Notes: a model not told the origin generated them from the sequence alone. 14,590 bases of DNA from Actinomyces sp. ICM47 (GCF_000278725.1 NZ_ALCA01000059.1:1-14590); one strand, 5' to 3'; shown: positions 1 through 6,944, counted from the stretch's first letter. Translations and numbers: made by a program.

Positions 1-133
1 ACACCCACACAATCAAGCGCACACAGCACAAGCCACGCACACTCAATAGGCGATTCGCGCCATGTTTCCGCGACCCGAGCTTCTCGCTTCGTTCGCTGCC
101 GTTCGGCGCAACAAGGAAAACAATACGCAGGTT

Positions 134-166
134 CGAGCGGACCGTCAAATCATAACGGTCCGCTCG
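134..166. terminator. 12-bp perfect hairpin, probable intrinsic terminator of an upstream gene
   Basis: The arms CGAGCGGACCGT (134-145) and ACGGTCCGCTCG (155-166) are perfect reverse complements around a 9-base loop. There is no clean T-run directly after either arm. The nearest pyrimidine stretches are a short T-tract at 179-183 on the plus side and a T-rich stretch about 8-20 bases past the minus-side arm. It may end a gene left of the window or act in both directions. An operator is possible but the stem is long for one. Confidence 0.45.
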
Positions 167-362
167 CCTCCCAGAAGCTTTTCCGCGGAATCCCGGGCTT
201 TACGGCAGATTTTTGCCCGCAAAACGCCCAAAATTCAGCACTTTTCATGTCACAGAACACAGAATATCAAATAAAATGTGTGCCAGGCCGCGCAATCTCG
301 CAAGACGATCCAGCATGCCGATCAGGGCTTATACCAAGACCATCTCATTTGTTGCCTGAAAC

Positions 363-392
363 TTTACCAAGCGTTGACCTAGGGGCTATACT
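363..392 (+). promoter_or_regulatory. Probable sigma-70-type promoter of the AGCS gene
   Basis: A TATACT -10 box (387-392) follows a TTTACC -35 box (363-368) at 18 bp spacing. Transcription would start near 399, giving a short leader of about 40 bases before the preferred start codon at 441. The better -35-looking TTGACC at 374-379 is only 7 bp from this -10 box and cannot pair with it. Confidence 0.4.
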
Positions 393-440
393 CGCATCAT
401 CCGAGCGGCATCGCCGCATCCGTCAATGCTAGGAACTTCC

Positions 441-1895
441 ATGATTGCATCCGTTCTCGGCTCCATTTCCGACTTCATGTACACCTACGTACTGGTCGCA
501 CTGCTGATCGGCGTGGGCCTGTACTTCTTCGTCTTCACCCGCGCGCTCCCCCTCCGCATGTTCGGAGAGGCACTCCGTGTCGTCATGGAGCCTCCGAAAA
601 AAGAAGGCGGCGTCTCGTCCTTCCGTGCGCTGATGGTCTCCACGGCCTCGCGCGTGGGCGTCGGTAACATCGCTGGCGTCGCGACGGCAGTGACGGCGGG
701 TGGCGCTGGCGCTGTTTTCTGGATGTGGGTCATCGCGACGATTGGAGGCGCGTCCGCCTTCATCGAGTCGACGCTCGCACAGATCTACAAGAAGCGCGGA
801 CCCCACCACTCCTACGGTGGCCCGGCCTACTACATCCAGACGGCACTCAAGCAGAACTGGCTGGCCTATCTCTTCGCTGTCATGCTCATTCTGACCTACA
901 TGGGCGGCTTCAACCTGCTCGCTTCTTTCAACGTGGCCGACACGTTCACGCAGTACTCCTGGGCGAACGAGTGGACTCCTTGGGCCGTCGGCGGCGTCCT
1001 TGCGGTCCTGATGGCCGGCTCAATCCTGGGCGGCACTCGACGTCTGACCGACGTGACCGGCTTCCTCGTCCCGATCATGGCGATCATTTACCTGGGTGTG
1101 GGCGCGGTTGTCATTGTCTTCAACTACCACAATATCCCCGCGATGTTCTCCGCGATCTTCTCGGGAGCCTTCGACTTCAAGGCGATTTTCGGTGGTTTCG
1201 CAGGCTCTGCGATGATGCTCGGCATCAAGCGTGGCCTCTACTCGAACGAGGCCGGTGTGGGTTCCGCGCCGAACGCCGCAGCCTCCGCCTCCGTGTCGCA
1301 CCCTGCCAAGCAGGGCCTCGTTCAGATGCTCTCGGTCTTCATCGACACGATGATCATTTGTACCTTCACCGCGTTCGTGGTCCTCTCCTCGGGTGTCGGT
1401 GACGACGGCGGCGTCACCGGCGCTCCCCTCGTGAAGGACGCGATGGCCACGGTGCTCGGCCAACCGATCGCGCAGGTCTTCATTTCGTTGGCACTCTTCC
1501 TGTTCGCGTTCACGACGCTGGTGGGCAATTTCTACTACGCCGAAGTCAACTTCCGCTTCCTGCTGCGCAACATCAAGCTGGAACAGTGGATGCTGACGGC
1601 CTTCCGCCTCGTGGCAGCTGCCCTGGTCTTCTGCGGTGCGCTGCTGAAGTTCGAGGTCGCGTGGAGCTTGGGTGACATCCTCATGGGCCTCATGGCACTC
1701 ATCAACCTGCCGGTGATTGTGATCCTCGGTCGCATCGCCGTCCGTTGCGCGAACGACTACACGGCGCAGCGCAAGGAGGGCCTGGACCCGAAGTTTACCG
1801 CCTCCTCGATTGGTCTGGATCCCTCCGAGCTGGACTACTGGCAGGACAAGAAGGCTCCGGCCTCCGATCAGTCCGGCGCGACGGTGAGCGCCTGA
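441..1895 (+). CDS. Alanine/glycine:cation symporter (AGCS) family transporter
   Basis: This 484-residue, strongly hydrophobic protein has the usual length of AGCS carriers, which import alanine or glycine with sodium or protons through about ten or more membrane helices. Family landmarks are visible: RVGVGNIAGVATAV near residues 70-83, the Glu-containing helix IESTLAQIYKK, YGGPAYYIQ after it, and the highly typical segment GIKRGLYSNEAGVGSAPNAA in the middle, followed by HPAKQGLVQMLSVFIDTMIICT. I chose ATG 441 because AGGA lies 6 bases upstream. The in-frame ATG at 426 would add five residues (MLGTS) but has no ribosome binding site. It is a single-gene transcript with its own promoter and a hairpin terminator 25 bases downstream, and it converges on the leftward genes. 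Substrate preference among small amino acids cannot be told. Nothing links it functionally to the operon on the right. Confidence 0.95.
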   Translation: MIASVLGSISDFMYTYVLVALLIGVGLYFFVFTRALPLRMFGEALRVVMEPPKKEGGVSSFRALMVSTASRVGVGNIAGVATAVTAGGAGAVFWMWVIATIGGASAFIESTLAQIYKKRGPHHSYGGPAYYIQTALKQNWLAYLFAVMLILTYMGGFNLLASFNVADTFTQYSWANEWTPWAVGGVLAVLMAGSILGGTRRLTDVTGFLVPIMAIIYLGVGAVVIVFNYHNIPAMFSAIFSGAFDFKAIFGGFAGSAMMLGIKRGLYSNEAGVGSAPNAAASASVSHPAKQGLVQMLSVFIDTMIICTFTAFVVLSSGVGDDGGVTGAPLVKDAMATVLGQPIAQVFISLALFLFAFTTLVGNFYYAEVNFRFLLRNIKLEQWMLTAFRLVAAALVFCGALLKFEVAWSLGDILMGLMALINLPVIVILGRIAVRCANDYTAQRKEGLDPKFTASSIGLDPSELDYWQDKKAPASDQSGATVSA

Positions 1896-1919
1896 GTTCG
1901 CGCTCCCCGACTGGCTTTG

Positions 1920-1951
1920 CCCCGGCCTCGTCCATCGTGACGAGGCCGGGG
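1920..1951 (+). terminator. Intrinsic terminator between convergent genes (GAGGCCGGGG hairpin, copy 1)
   Basis: A perfect 13-bp stem (1920-1932 with 1939-1951) closes a 6-base loop and is followed by TTGTTT on the plus strand, the form of a Rho-independent terminator for the AGCS gene. It lies 34 bases beyond the stop of the leftward gene ending at 1986 and may also stop that transcript, although there is no T-run on that side. The stem carries the word CGAGGCCGGGG found in the other intergenic hairpins of this window. Confidence 0.85.
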
Positions 1952-1985
1952 TTGTTTCACGCGATAAACGCGCAGAGGTCGGGTC

Positions 1986-2801
1986 CTAGGCCGGGGAACC
2001 GCCCAGCCACGCGCGGATCTGGAGAGCACCGACATGCCCGCACTCGGACAGGGCGCGAGCCACCGCGTCAGCGGCCCAGCCGAGCATTTCGGGGCGGGTG
2101 TGCGGAGCCCGCAGGAGCGCGGACACGCCGCTATCGGAGGCTTGGGCAGTGCCAACGACGAGGCCCATTTCGACGCTCTTGCCCAGCGCCGCCGCAAAGT
2201 CTGTCGACGTCAGAGGAGAGCGCGAGGAGGGGTCGTGCGCCTCGACGCGGATGGTCGGGCCTGGAACAAGCAGCGAGGAATCAACGGAACCGATGGGTAA
2301 CCCACCATGCTCCCAGGGCATGGGAGCCGTATCAGCCGCGTAGCCGGGAGGCAGGTCGAACACGAACACGCAGCTGTCGACGCGCAGCTCGGCGACGAGT
2401 TCCAGCGTGGATGCGGCAGCCAACACGACAGAGACGAAGGGAACGCGCAGCCCCACGCTCCCCCGCCAAGTGTCGACGAGCGCGTGACACAGCGCCGAGC
2501 CTCCCCCGGCCTCGTCCACCTGGCCGTCAACATCCGCCGCGGACAACGGCAAGGCGGAGGGCATCTCCACGTCTCCGACAAGGAAATCAAAGGCGTAGAG
2601 CCCGTGATGGGCGCGGTTGTCGTCGAAATCGTCGAACCCCATTCCGGTTCCGACCAGCATGGAGAGGAACACGTCGTACAGGCATTCCTGGTCCTCGGCA
2701 AACAGCTGCGTCGCGTGGGGTGCGCGCGGGGTCATCTGCCCGCCCAGCCACGCCTGCAGCGCCACGTAGCCCTCGTTTGTCGTGCAATCGTTGAATCTCA
2801 C
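1986..2801 (-). CDS. Hypothetical protein, tandem paralogue 1
   Basis: A 271-residue soluble acidic protein that I do not recognise. It begins at GTG (2799-2801), with AGGAGG (2807-2812) 5 bases upstream. A near-identical site and GTG serve the paralogue at 3052-3939, which supports the start. There is no signal peptide or membrane segment. Two blocks are strongly conserved between the paralogues. One is the first ~75 residues (FNDCTTNEGYVALQAWL, then ECLYDVFLS, GTGMGF, HHGLYAFDFLVGD). The other is the C-terminal PEMLGWAADAVARALSECGH. The region around residues 78-105 is variable. The protein may form a small two-domain alpha/beta fold, but no catalytic motif stands out. It converges on the AGCS gene and is separated from its paralogue by a hairpin terminator, so it is probably transcribed alone. 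Confidence 0.8.
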   Translation of the reverse strand: MRFNDCTTNEGYVALQAWLGGQMTPRAPHATQLFAEDQECLYDVFLSMLVGTGMGFDDFDDNRAHHGLYAFDFLVGDVEMPSALPLSAADVDGQVDEAGGGSALCHALVDTWRGSVGLRVPFVSVVLAAASTLELVAELRVDSCVFVFDLPPGYAADTAPMPWEHGGLPIGSVDSSLLVPGPTIRVEAHDPSSRSPLTSTDFAAALGKSVEMGLVVGTAQASDSGVSALLRAPHTRPEMLGWAADAVARALSECGHVGALQIRAWLGGSPA

Positions 2802-2852
2802 GGCAACCTCCTCGTTCCGACGAGCGCACGCCTGACACCACTATGACAGAAA
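2802..2852 (-). promoter_or_regulatory. Upstream regulatory region of paralogue 1 with a conserved TGACACC / TGACAGAAA element
   Basis: At 2833-2852, TGACACC and TGACAGAAA are separated by four bases (read on the plus strand), 31 bases upstream of the GTG start. The same pair recurs 32 bases upstream of the second paralogue, with a spacing of five. Much of the surrounding DNA has diverged, so retention suggests a promoter core or a regulator site. On the minus strand the element reads as two TGTCA words about 10-11 bases apart, and CATAGT could serve as a -10 box in copy 1. I cannot assign exact promoter boxes. Confidence 0.4.
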
Positions 2853-2980
2853 CGATGGCGTGCGGGGGCCGCTTTCGCGAGCAAATCCGAGTACCAGGGA
2901 GACCGCGCGGCGGCGGCCCAGGCCGCAGAGGGACGTCGTCTTCCCCAACCAGCGCAAACGAGAGCGACGCGCACAAAGAT

Positions 2981-3019
2981 GCCCCGGCCTCGTCCCAGGA
3001 ACATGAACGAGGCCGGGGC
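2981..3019 (-). terminator. Terminator of paralogue 2 (GAGGCCGGGG hairpin, copy 2)
   Basis: A perfect 13-bp stem (2981-2993 with 3007-3019) encloses a 13-base loop and is followed on the minus strand by ATCTTTG. It sits 32 bases beyond the stop codon of the gene ending at 3052. Its loop is identical, base for base, to that of the hairpin at 4155-4193, which shows that the two are copies of one ancestral terminator rather than independent hairpins. Confidence 0.8.
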
Positions 3020-3051
3020 TTCGTTATGCGCGACGGCGCGTCGGTCGGATA

Positions 3052-3939
3052 CTACGCCGGCACACGTACGAAGCGCGCTCGGATCTGCACTCCCCCGGTG
3101 TGCCCGCACGCGGACAGGGCTCGAGCCACTGCGTCGGCGGCCCACCCGAGCATCTCAGGGCCCCCGTGCGGGGCGCGCAGAGCGGCAGTCACTCCGGTGC
3201 CGGAGGCCATGGAGGACTCCACAGAGAGCCCCATCTGCACGGACGAGGCCAAGGCCTCGGTAAAGCCCGAGGGGGACAGGGCCTGTCCCTTGTATCGCGG
3301 GCTCGCCGACGACCTCAACCACCAGTGCCTGAGCCTCGGCGTCTGTCCCTTGTATCGCGGGCTCGCCTCGACGTGGATGAGCGGACCGGGGGAAACCAGG
3401 GACAAATCGAGCGCACCGATTAGCAGGCTGCCGTCTTCCCACGGTTTGTTTGCGGTGGAGCGGGCGTAGTCCGGGGGCAGGTCGAGCTCGAAGACGCACT
3501 CGTCGACGCGCACATCGGCGACGAGTTCGAGCGTGGCCACGGAGGCAATCACAGATGCCACGAAGGGGATGTGCCTGCCCACGTCACCGAGCCACGTGTC
3601 GACGATCGCGTGGCACATCGCGCGGCCGGCGGCGTCCGTGGCAGACTCCCCCGCCATGCCGGGCGCCCTCTGCCCATCAACGCCCTTGTCTCGCGGCGGC
3701 ACCTTGCTGTCGCCCACGAAAAAGTCGAAAGCGTAGAGCCCATGATGGGTGCGATCGTCGTCGTAGGCGATGAATCCCAGCCCCGTGCCAATGAGCACGG
3801 ACAGGAAGGCATCGTAGAGGCACTCGCTGTCCTGCGCAAAGAGGTCCGCCGCGTGCGGCGTGCGCGGGTCCAGCTGGCCGACCAGCCACGCCTGCAACGC
3901 CACGTAGCCCTCATTTGTCACACAATCGTCGAATCTCAC
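3052..3939 (-). CDS. Hypothetical protein, tandem paralogue 2, with internal repeat insertion
   Basis: A 295-residue paralogue of the protein at 1986-2801 and equally unrecognised. GTG 3937-3939 is chosen because AGGAGG (3945-3950) lies 5 bases upstream and the first residues (VRFDDCVTNEGYVALQAWL) match the neighbour. The open frame continues upstream but that part is not conserved. The two proteins align along their whole length and are closest at both ends. The middle differs in a hydrophilic loop near residues 78-100. Copy 2 also has about 20 extra residues after the shared VEA, containing SPRYKGQ twice at a 20-residue interval. Copy 1 has only a short Ser/Pro-rich stretch there. The insertion keeps the frame and is rich in Arg and Trp (RHWWLRSS), unlike the acidic rest of the protein. 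The gene is flanked by hairpin terminators on both sides, so it is probably a single-gene transcript. Confidence 0.8.
   Translation of the reverse strand: MRFDDCVTNEGYVALQAWLVGQLDPRTPHAADLFAQDSECLYDAFLSVLIGTGLGFIAYDDDRTHHGLYAFDFFVGDSKVPPRDKGVDGQRAPGMAGESATDAAGRAMCHAIVDTWLGDVGRHIPFVASVIASVATLELVADVRVDECVFELDLPPDYARSTANKPWEDGSLLIGALDLSLVSPGPLIHVEASPRYKGQTPRLRHWWLRSSASPRYKGQALSPSGFTEALASSVQMGLSVESSMASGTGVTAALRAPHGGPEMLGWAADAVARALSACGHTGGVQIRARFVRVPA
3283..3367. repeat. 25-bp direct repeat at 60-bp interval inside paralogue 2
   Basis: The 25 bases at 3283-3307 are repeated perfectly at 3343-3367 (both begin CTGTCCCTTGTATCGC), leaving 35 bases between. The period of 60 keeps the reading frame and encodes ASPRYKGQ twice. 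A 17-bp palindrome, GGGACAGG-G-CCTGTCCC (3273-3289), overlaps the first copy. The tandem paralogue lacks the whole segment, so it was gained after the gene duplication or lost from copy 1. Confidence 0.9.
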
Positions 3940-4154
3940 GGTAACCTCCTTGTTCCGCCGCGCAACGCTTGTGACACCCATGATGACAGAAAGTCGACAG
4001 CCGCGGGCGCTTTTCGCGAGAAACTTCCTGCACAACGGGCGGAGCGGCCGCCGACGCTGCCACCACCAAGACCGCGGCGGCTCCGCCAGCACCGCGATCA
4101 CCTCCTCCGCCCGCGAACGCACCCACCGGCACCCGGCGCACGAGGCACAAGGGT
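3940..4154. promoter_or_regulatory. Regulatory region of paralogue 2
   Basis: Besides the AGGAGG site of the gene at 3052-3939, this gap holds TGACACC (3972-3978) and TGACAGAAA (3984-3992), matching the element upstream of paralogue 1. The remainder to 4154 is very GC-rich with imperfect inverted repeats (around 4033-4085) and no gene that I can support. The short open frames here lack ribosome binding sites and conserved features. Confidence 0.4.
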
Positions 4155-4193
4155 GCCCCAGCCTCGTCCCAGGAACATGAACGAGGCCGGGGC
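4155..4193 (-). terminator. Terminator of the dehydrogenase operon (GAGGCCGGGG hairpin, copy 3)
   Basis: A 13-bp stem (4155-4167 with 4181-4193) with a 13-base loop lies 20 bases beyond the stop codon at 4214. The single plus-strand mismatch, A4160 against C4188, becomes a G-U pair in a minus-strand transcript. The hairpin is therefore fully paired only in RNA made leftward, as expected for the end of this operon. ACCCTTGTG follows rather than a true T-run. Confidence 0.75.
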
Positions 4194-4213
4194 CCTATCG
4201 CGCGAGCGCGCGC

Positions 4214-5815
4214 TTACTCCGTGGCGAGCAGCGCCTCCTCGGCCTCCTTGGTCCACAGGCCGGCGGCGTCGAGCTTCGCGGCGACCGTCGGCAGCTTCTC
4301 GGCGAGCTCGGACACGGGGGTCAGGCCCAGGTCGTGCATCATCGGGAAGACCATGATCTTGCCGCCCGACGTGCGGTTGATGACCGAGTTGATGGCGTCG
4401 CCGAAGCCCGCCATGCCGGTAACTGCCCACAGGGAGATCGTGGTGTCGATGACGCCGTCCTCGATCTTGCGCAGCACCGTGCGCATATCGGACACATCAG
4501 AGCCGGAGGTGCCCAGCATGAAGATCTGGCGTTCGATGATGCCCTGCAGGTCAAAATCGCCGAACGTGCCGGCCGGAATGCCCGCGAACGCGTTGAGGAT
4601 GCCGCCCTGGGCCAGCAGGTCGACGGCCTGGGAGACCAGCGCCGGGACGGGCACGAGGCACGTCGCGTAGGTGTAGCCGTGCTCGAGGGGCGTCGAGGCG
4701 GTGTTGATGATATCCAGCGGCACGCCGTTCTTGTCGGCGGTCGGGCCGACAACCTTTGTCAGGTTGGCCAGTCGCTCGTCCGATAGGTCGGTGCCGACGA
4801 CGGAGATGCCGGGGACACCCGAGGTGACGGCACGCATCGTGTGCATGACGCCCATCGGGCCGGCAGCACCGACGAAAACGCAACGGTCGTTCTCTCGCAG
4901 ATCGCCGTTGGCGGGGATCCAGGCATAGCCCTCGCGCGGATCCGAGCCCGTTGTGCCGCAGAAGCGGATGAAGTCGTAGTGGACGCGTCCGATGTCCAGG
5001 GACACCTTACGAGAGATCGCGGCGCCACCCAGGACGACGCACATGGTGCCGCGGGTGCCGATCAGCAGAGCGGCCTTCTCGATGGCGTCGGCGTCCGAGC
5101 CGAAGAACACGACGTCGTCGAACTCTCCCTCGACGCCCTCAAGCTCCTCAGCGGCAACGCGCACAACCTCGGCGGGCTTATGCTCGGCGGTTAGCGCATC
5201 GATGTCGCCCTCGCCGACGACCAGCAGGCGCCCGCCGTCGGCGACATGATCGCGCTCGGCCCACGCGTAGGAGCCCTCGACGGTCGCCCACGGTTCGATG
5301 AGGCCAACGGCGGCGGCCGACGGCCCCTCCGACACGTGGATCAGGTACTCTTCCCCGTCCGGGGACACGACGCAGCGCTCGTCGACGACGACGTATTCCT
5401 CGAGGGCACCATCGAAGTTGTACCCGAAGGCACCGTTGGACTTCGCGGTGCGCAGGTGCTTCCAGTCCGCCTGGACCAGCAGACGGTCGCCAACCTTGAA
5501 GTGGGTGACGGCCTCGCCGACCTGCACGACGCGGACGACGGGCTCGTGGCCGGGAGTCACCGCCTCCTGATTCGGGTGGTACGACGGAATGTCCTTCAGC
5601 GCATCCAGATCGATGCCCGCCACGACGTCGGACTTGCGCGGGTGGCTATCGAACTGGTGAAGCAGCTTCGTATCGGAGAAGCAGATGCCGCAGGCTTCAA
5701 CCTCGAGCAGGATCTGCGTCGGGCCGACGGGGTCGACGGGCTTCGCCGGGTTAACGACGAACTCCTCCTTGCCGACAATTTGGATGGCGTACTGGGTGGA
5801 GGGAACCTGGGTCAT
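4214..5815 (-). CDS. SorE/YggP-like zinc-dependent MDR dehydrogenase with duplicated Rossmann region
   Basis: A 533-residue medium-chain dehydrogenase, last gene of the operon. The family oxidises or reduces polyols and ketoses (L-sorbose-1-phosphate reductase SorE is the nearest described relative that I recall). The catalytic GroES-like half has ACGIC with the zinc ligand Cys42, PGHE with His90 and Glu91, and IEP with Glu174. The four-Cys structural zinc loop is absent. VFVGAAGPMG (313-322), followed by SVVGTDLSDER, is the NAD-binding Rossmann motif, and the C-terminus WTKEAEEALLA matches the SorE/YggP tail. It is more than 100 residues longer than SorE. The excess, about 190-305, contains a partial Rossmann unit whose end (GTMCVVLGG to FCGTTGSD, 256-292) parallels GGILNAFAG to MLGTSGSD (404-440). 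The ATG at 5815 has AAGGAG 6 bases upstream. The frame stays open further upstream but overlaps the preceding gene. The substrate is unknown. Confidence 0.85.
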   Translation of the reverse strand: MTQVPSTQYAIQIVGKEEFVVNPAKPVDPVGPTQILLEVEACGICFSDTKLLHQFDSHPRKSDVVAGIDLDALKDIPSYHPNQEAVTPGHEPVVRVVQVGEAVTHFKVGDRLLVQADWKHLRTAKSNGAFGYNFDGALEEYVVVDERCVVSPDGEEYLIHVSEGPSAAAVGLIEPWATVEGSYAWAERDHVADGGRLLVVGEGDIDALTAEHKPAEVVRVAAEELEGVEGEFDDVVFFGSDADAIEKAALLIGTRGTMCVVLGGAAISRKVSLDIGRVHYDFIRFCGTTGSDPREGYAWIPANGDLRENDRCVFVGAAGPMGVMHTMRAVTSGVPGISVVGTDLSDERLANLTKVVGPTADKNGVPLDIINTASTPLEHGYTYATCLVPVPALVSQAVDLLAQGGILNAFAGIPAGTFGDFDLQGIIERQIFMLGTSGSDVSDMRTVLRKIEDGVIDTTISLWAVTGMAGFGDAINSVINRTSGGKIMVFPMMHDLGLTPVSELAEKLPTVAAKLDAAGLWTKEAEEALLATE

Positions 5816-5859
5816 GACTGACTCCTTCACTGGGAAAACGATGGTGGGAACGAGAGGGA

Positions 5860-5913
5860 CGAGGCCGGGGTACCCGAGGAGGGGACCGTGACTACCCTGG
5901 GTCCCCGGCCTCG
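5860..5913 (-). promoter_or_regulatory. Intercistronic hairpin with alternative pairing (GAGGCCGGGG copy 4)
   Basis: The 106-base gap between the two dehydrogenase genes contains an 11-bp perfect stem (5860-5870 with 5903-5913) with a 32-base interior. Inside it a second, 7-bp stem, GGGGACC (5881-5887) with GGTCCCC (5900-5906), uses four of the same bases, so the two exclude each other. The downstream gene keeps its own strong ribosome binding site. The hairpin may be a partial terminator, an RNA-processing or stability element, or an attenuator. There is no T-run after the stem. Confidence 0.5.
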
Positions 5914-5921
5914 AGAGGGTG

Positions 5922-6944
5922 TCAGGAGAGCATGACCTGGCCGCCCGTGACGGGCACGGCCTGGCCGGTCTCGTACTCTTGTTCGACGATGTAGAAGATC
6001 GCGCGCAGGACGTCGATGCCCTGGGCACCGCGGTGCATGGGGACCTTCGCCTCGTAGAACTCCTTGACGTCGGCGACCGTCTTGGCACCGGGGACCTTCC
6101 CGGAGTTCAAGTACTGGACGAAGAGACCGCGGTCCGGGTCGGACCAGAGCGGCCCGTCGTAGAAGTTGCCGGGGCAGATCGCGTTGACCTTGACGCCGTG
6201 GGCGACCATCTCGAGGGCGAAGGACTGGACCAGGCCGATACCGCCGAACTTGGAACCCGCGTAGGCGGCGTTCTTGTTCGAGCCGACCAGGCCGGACTTG
6301 GAGTTGATCTGGATGATGTCGGTCAGCCACTCGGGGGCGGTGGAGTGCTGGCGGGCCAGCAGCTGACCCAGGTGCTTGGTGACCAGGAAGAAGGCCACGT
6401 AGTTGATGTCCGTCGACAGGCGGAATGCCGAGGCGTCCTGCTCAAGGACGGAGCCGGCGCGCACGATGCCCGCGTTGGACACGACCAGGTCAAGGCCGCC
6501 CGTGACGCGCTCGATCTCGGCGGCCATCGCGGCCACGGAGTCCTCGTCGGCGACATTGACGGTGATCGGGTGGGCGACGCCTTCGCCGCCCAGCTCGGCT
6601 GCCTTCGCGACCGCGCCCTCACCGTTCAGGTCAGCGACGTACACGAAACAACCGGCGTCCACCAAGCCTCGCGCAATCTCAGCACCGAAGCCCTGGGCAC
6701 CGCCCGTGACGAGGGCGACGCGGCCGTTGATGGTGCGCTCGCCGGTGCGGGTCGGGCGGACCTCGTAGGTCTCCTCCCCCACCCGCACGACGACGGGAAG
6801 CTCCGTCTCCTTCAGAGAGCAGGGGCACACCTCGGCGAGGGGGCCGTCGAAGGTGACGGTCGGCTCGGCCTCGCTGGGGGCCACGATGACCGGGCGACCG
6901 AGGGCCTTGAGGAACAGGCCGCGTACCTCGGGAGCGTTACTCAT
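5922..6944 (-). CDS. SrlD/SorD-like short-chain dehydrogenase with N-terminal extension
   Basis: A 340-residue NAD(P)-dependent oxidoreductase. Residues from about 72 onward are a classical SDR: TGGAQGFG (80-87) binds the cofactor, NAG is at 157-159, the catalytic triad is Ser215, Tyr228 and Lys232, and the tail PVTGGQVML is typical. The stretch IIQINSKSGLVGS and AYAGSKFGGIGL closely resembles sorbitol-6-phosphate 2-dehydrogenase (SrlD), which points to a polyol or polyol-phosphate substrate. The first 70 residues are an extra module absent from SrlD, with a VCPCSLKE motif (Cys40, Cys42) that could bind metal or serve a redox role. The start at ATG 6944 gives only a weak AAGAG site but keeps this module, and no good internal start exists near residue 70. 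It lies 27 bases after the PHP gene, clearly in the same transcript. Confidence 0.88.
   Translation of the reverse strand: MSNAPEVRGLFLKALGRPVIVAPSEAEPTVTFDGPLAEVCPCSLKETELPVVVRVGEETYEVRPTRTGERTINGRVALVTGGAQGFGAEIARGLVDAGCFVYVADLNGEGAVAKAAELGGEGVAHPITVNVADEDSVAAMAAEIERVTGGLDLVVSNAGIVRAGSVLEQDASAFRLSTDINYVAFFLVTKHLGQLLARQHSTAPEWLTDIIQINSKSGLVGSNKNAAYAGSKFGGIGLVQSFALEMVAHGVKVNAICPGNFYDGPLWSDPDRGLFVQYLNSGKVPGAKTVADVKEFYEAKVPMHRGAQGIDVLRAIFYIVEQEYETGQAVPVTGGQVMLS

Larger units (their letters stand above)
1..440. other. Non-coding region upstream of the AGCS transporter gene
   Basis: No convincing gene lies in this stretch. The two short rightward open frames here have no ribosome binding site, run through a perfect hairpin and resemble nothing I recognise. 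The first 50 bases are unusually rich in CA, and 205-290 is AT-rich compared with the rest of the window. Visible structure is a 12-bp-stem hairpin at 134-166, a near-palindrome TTTTGCCCGCAAAA at 211-224 that could be a protein-binding site, and a probable promoter at 363-392. Both the upstream gene and its orientation are outside the window. Confidence 0.6.
1986..4193. repeat. Tandem duplication of a gene + regulatory region + terminator unit
   Basis: Unit A (about 1986-3019) and unit B (about 3052-4193) have the same layout. Each has a paralogous gene with GTG start and AGGAGG site, the TGACACC/TGACAGAAA element about 31 bases upstream, a diverged GC-rich stretch with a shared TTTCGCGAG word, and a hairpin with an identical 13-base loop. 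In unit B the hairpin is the terminator of the dehydrogenase operon. In unit A the copied hairpin ends paralogue 2. This is best explained by one duplication that carried the operon terminator with it. Between genes and elements the units differ widely, so the event is not recent. Confidence 0.7.

Noticed and set aside
374..379. TTGACC as -35 box for the AGCS gene
   Set aside because: It is only 7 bp from the TATACT box. TTTACC at 363-368 gives an acceptable 18-bp spacing.
62..432. Small rightward genes of 70 and 61 codons
   Set aside because: No ribosome binding sites, no recognisable product, and the first spans the perfect hairpin at 134-166.
1745..2794. A 349-residue open frame on the plus strand
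   Set aside because: It begins inside the AGCS gene, crosses the terminator at 1920-1951 and is extremely Arg/Pro-rich. The opposite strand holds a gene conserved with its paralogue.
3283..3367. CRISPR array (25-bp repeat, 35-base spacer)
   Set aside because: Only two repeats, in frame inside a conserved gene, with no cas genes near.
5816..6088. N-terminal extension of the MDR dehydrogenase
   Set aside because: The frame is open but overlaps the SDR gene and crosses a strong hairpin. ATG 5815 has an ideal ribosome binding site and the family N-terminus.
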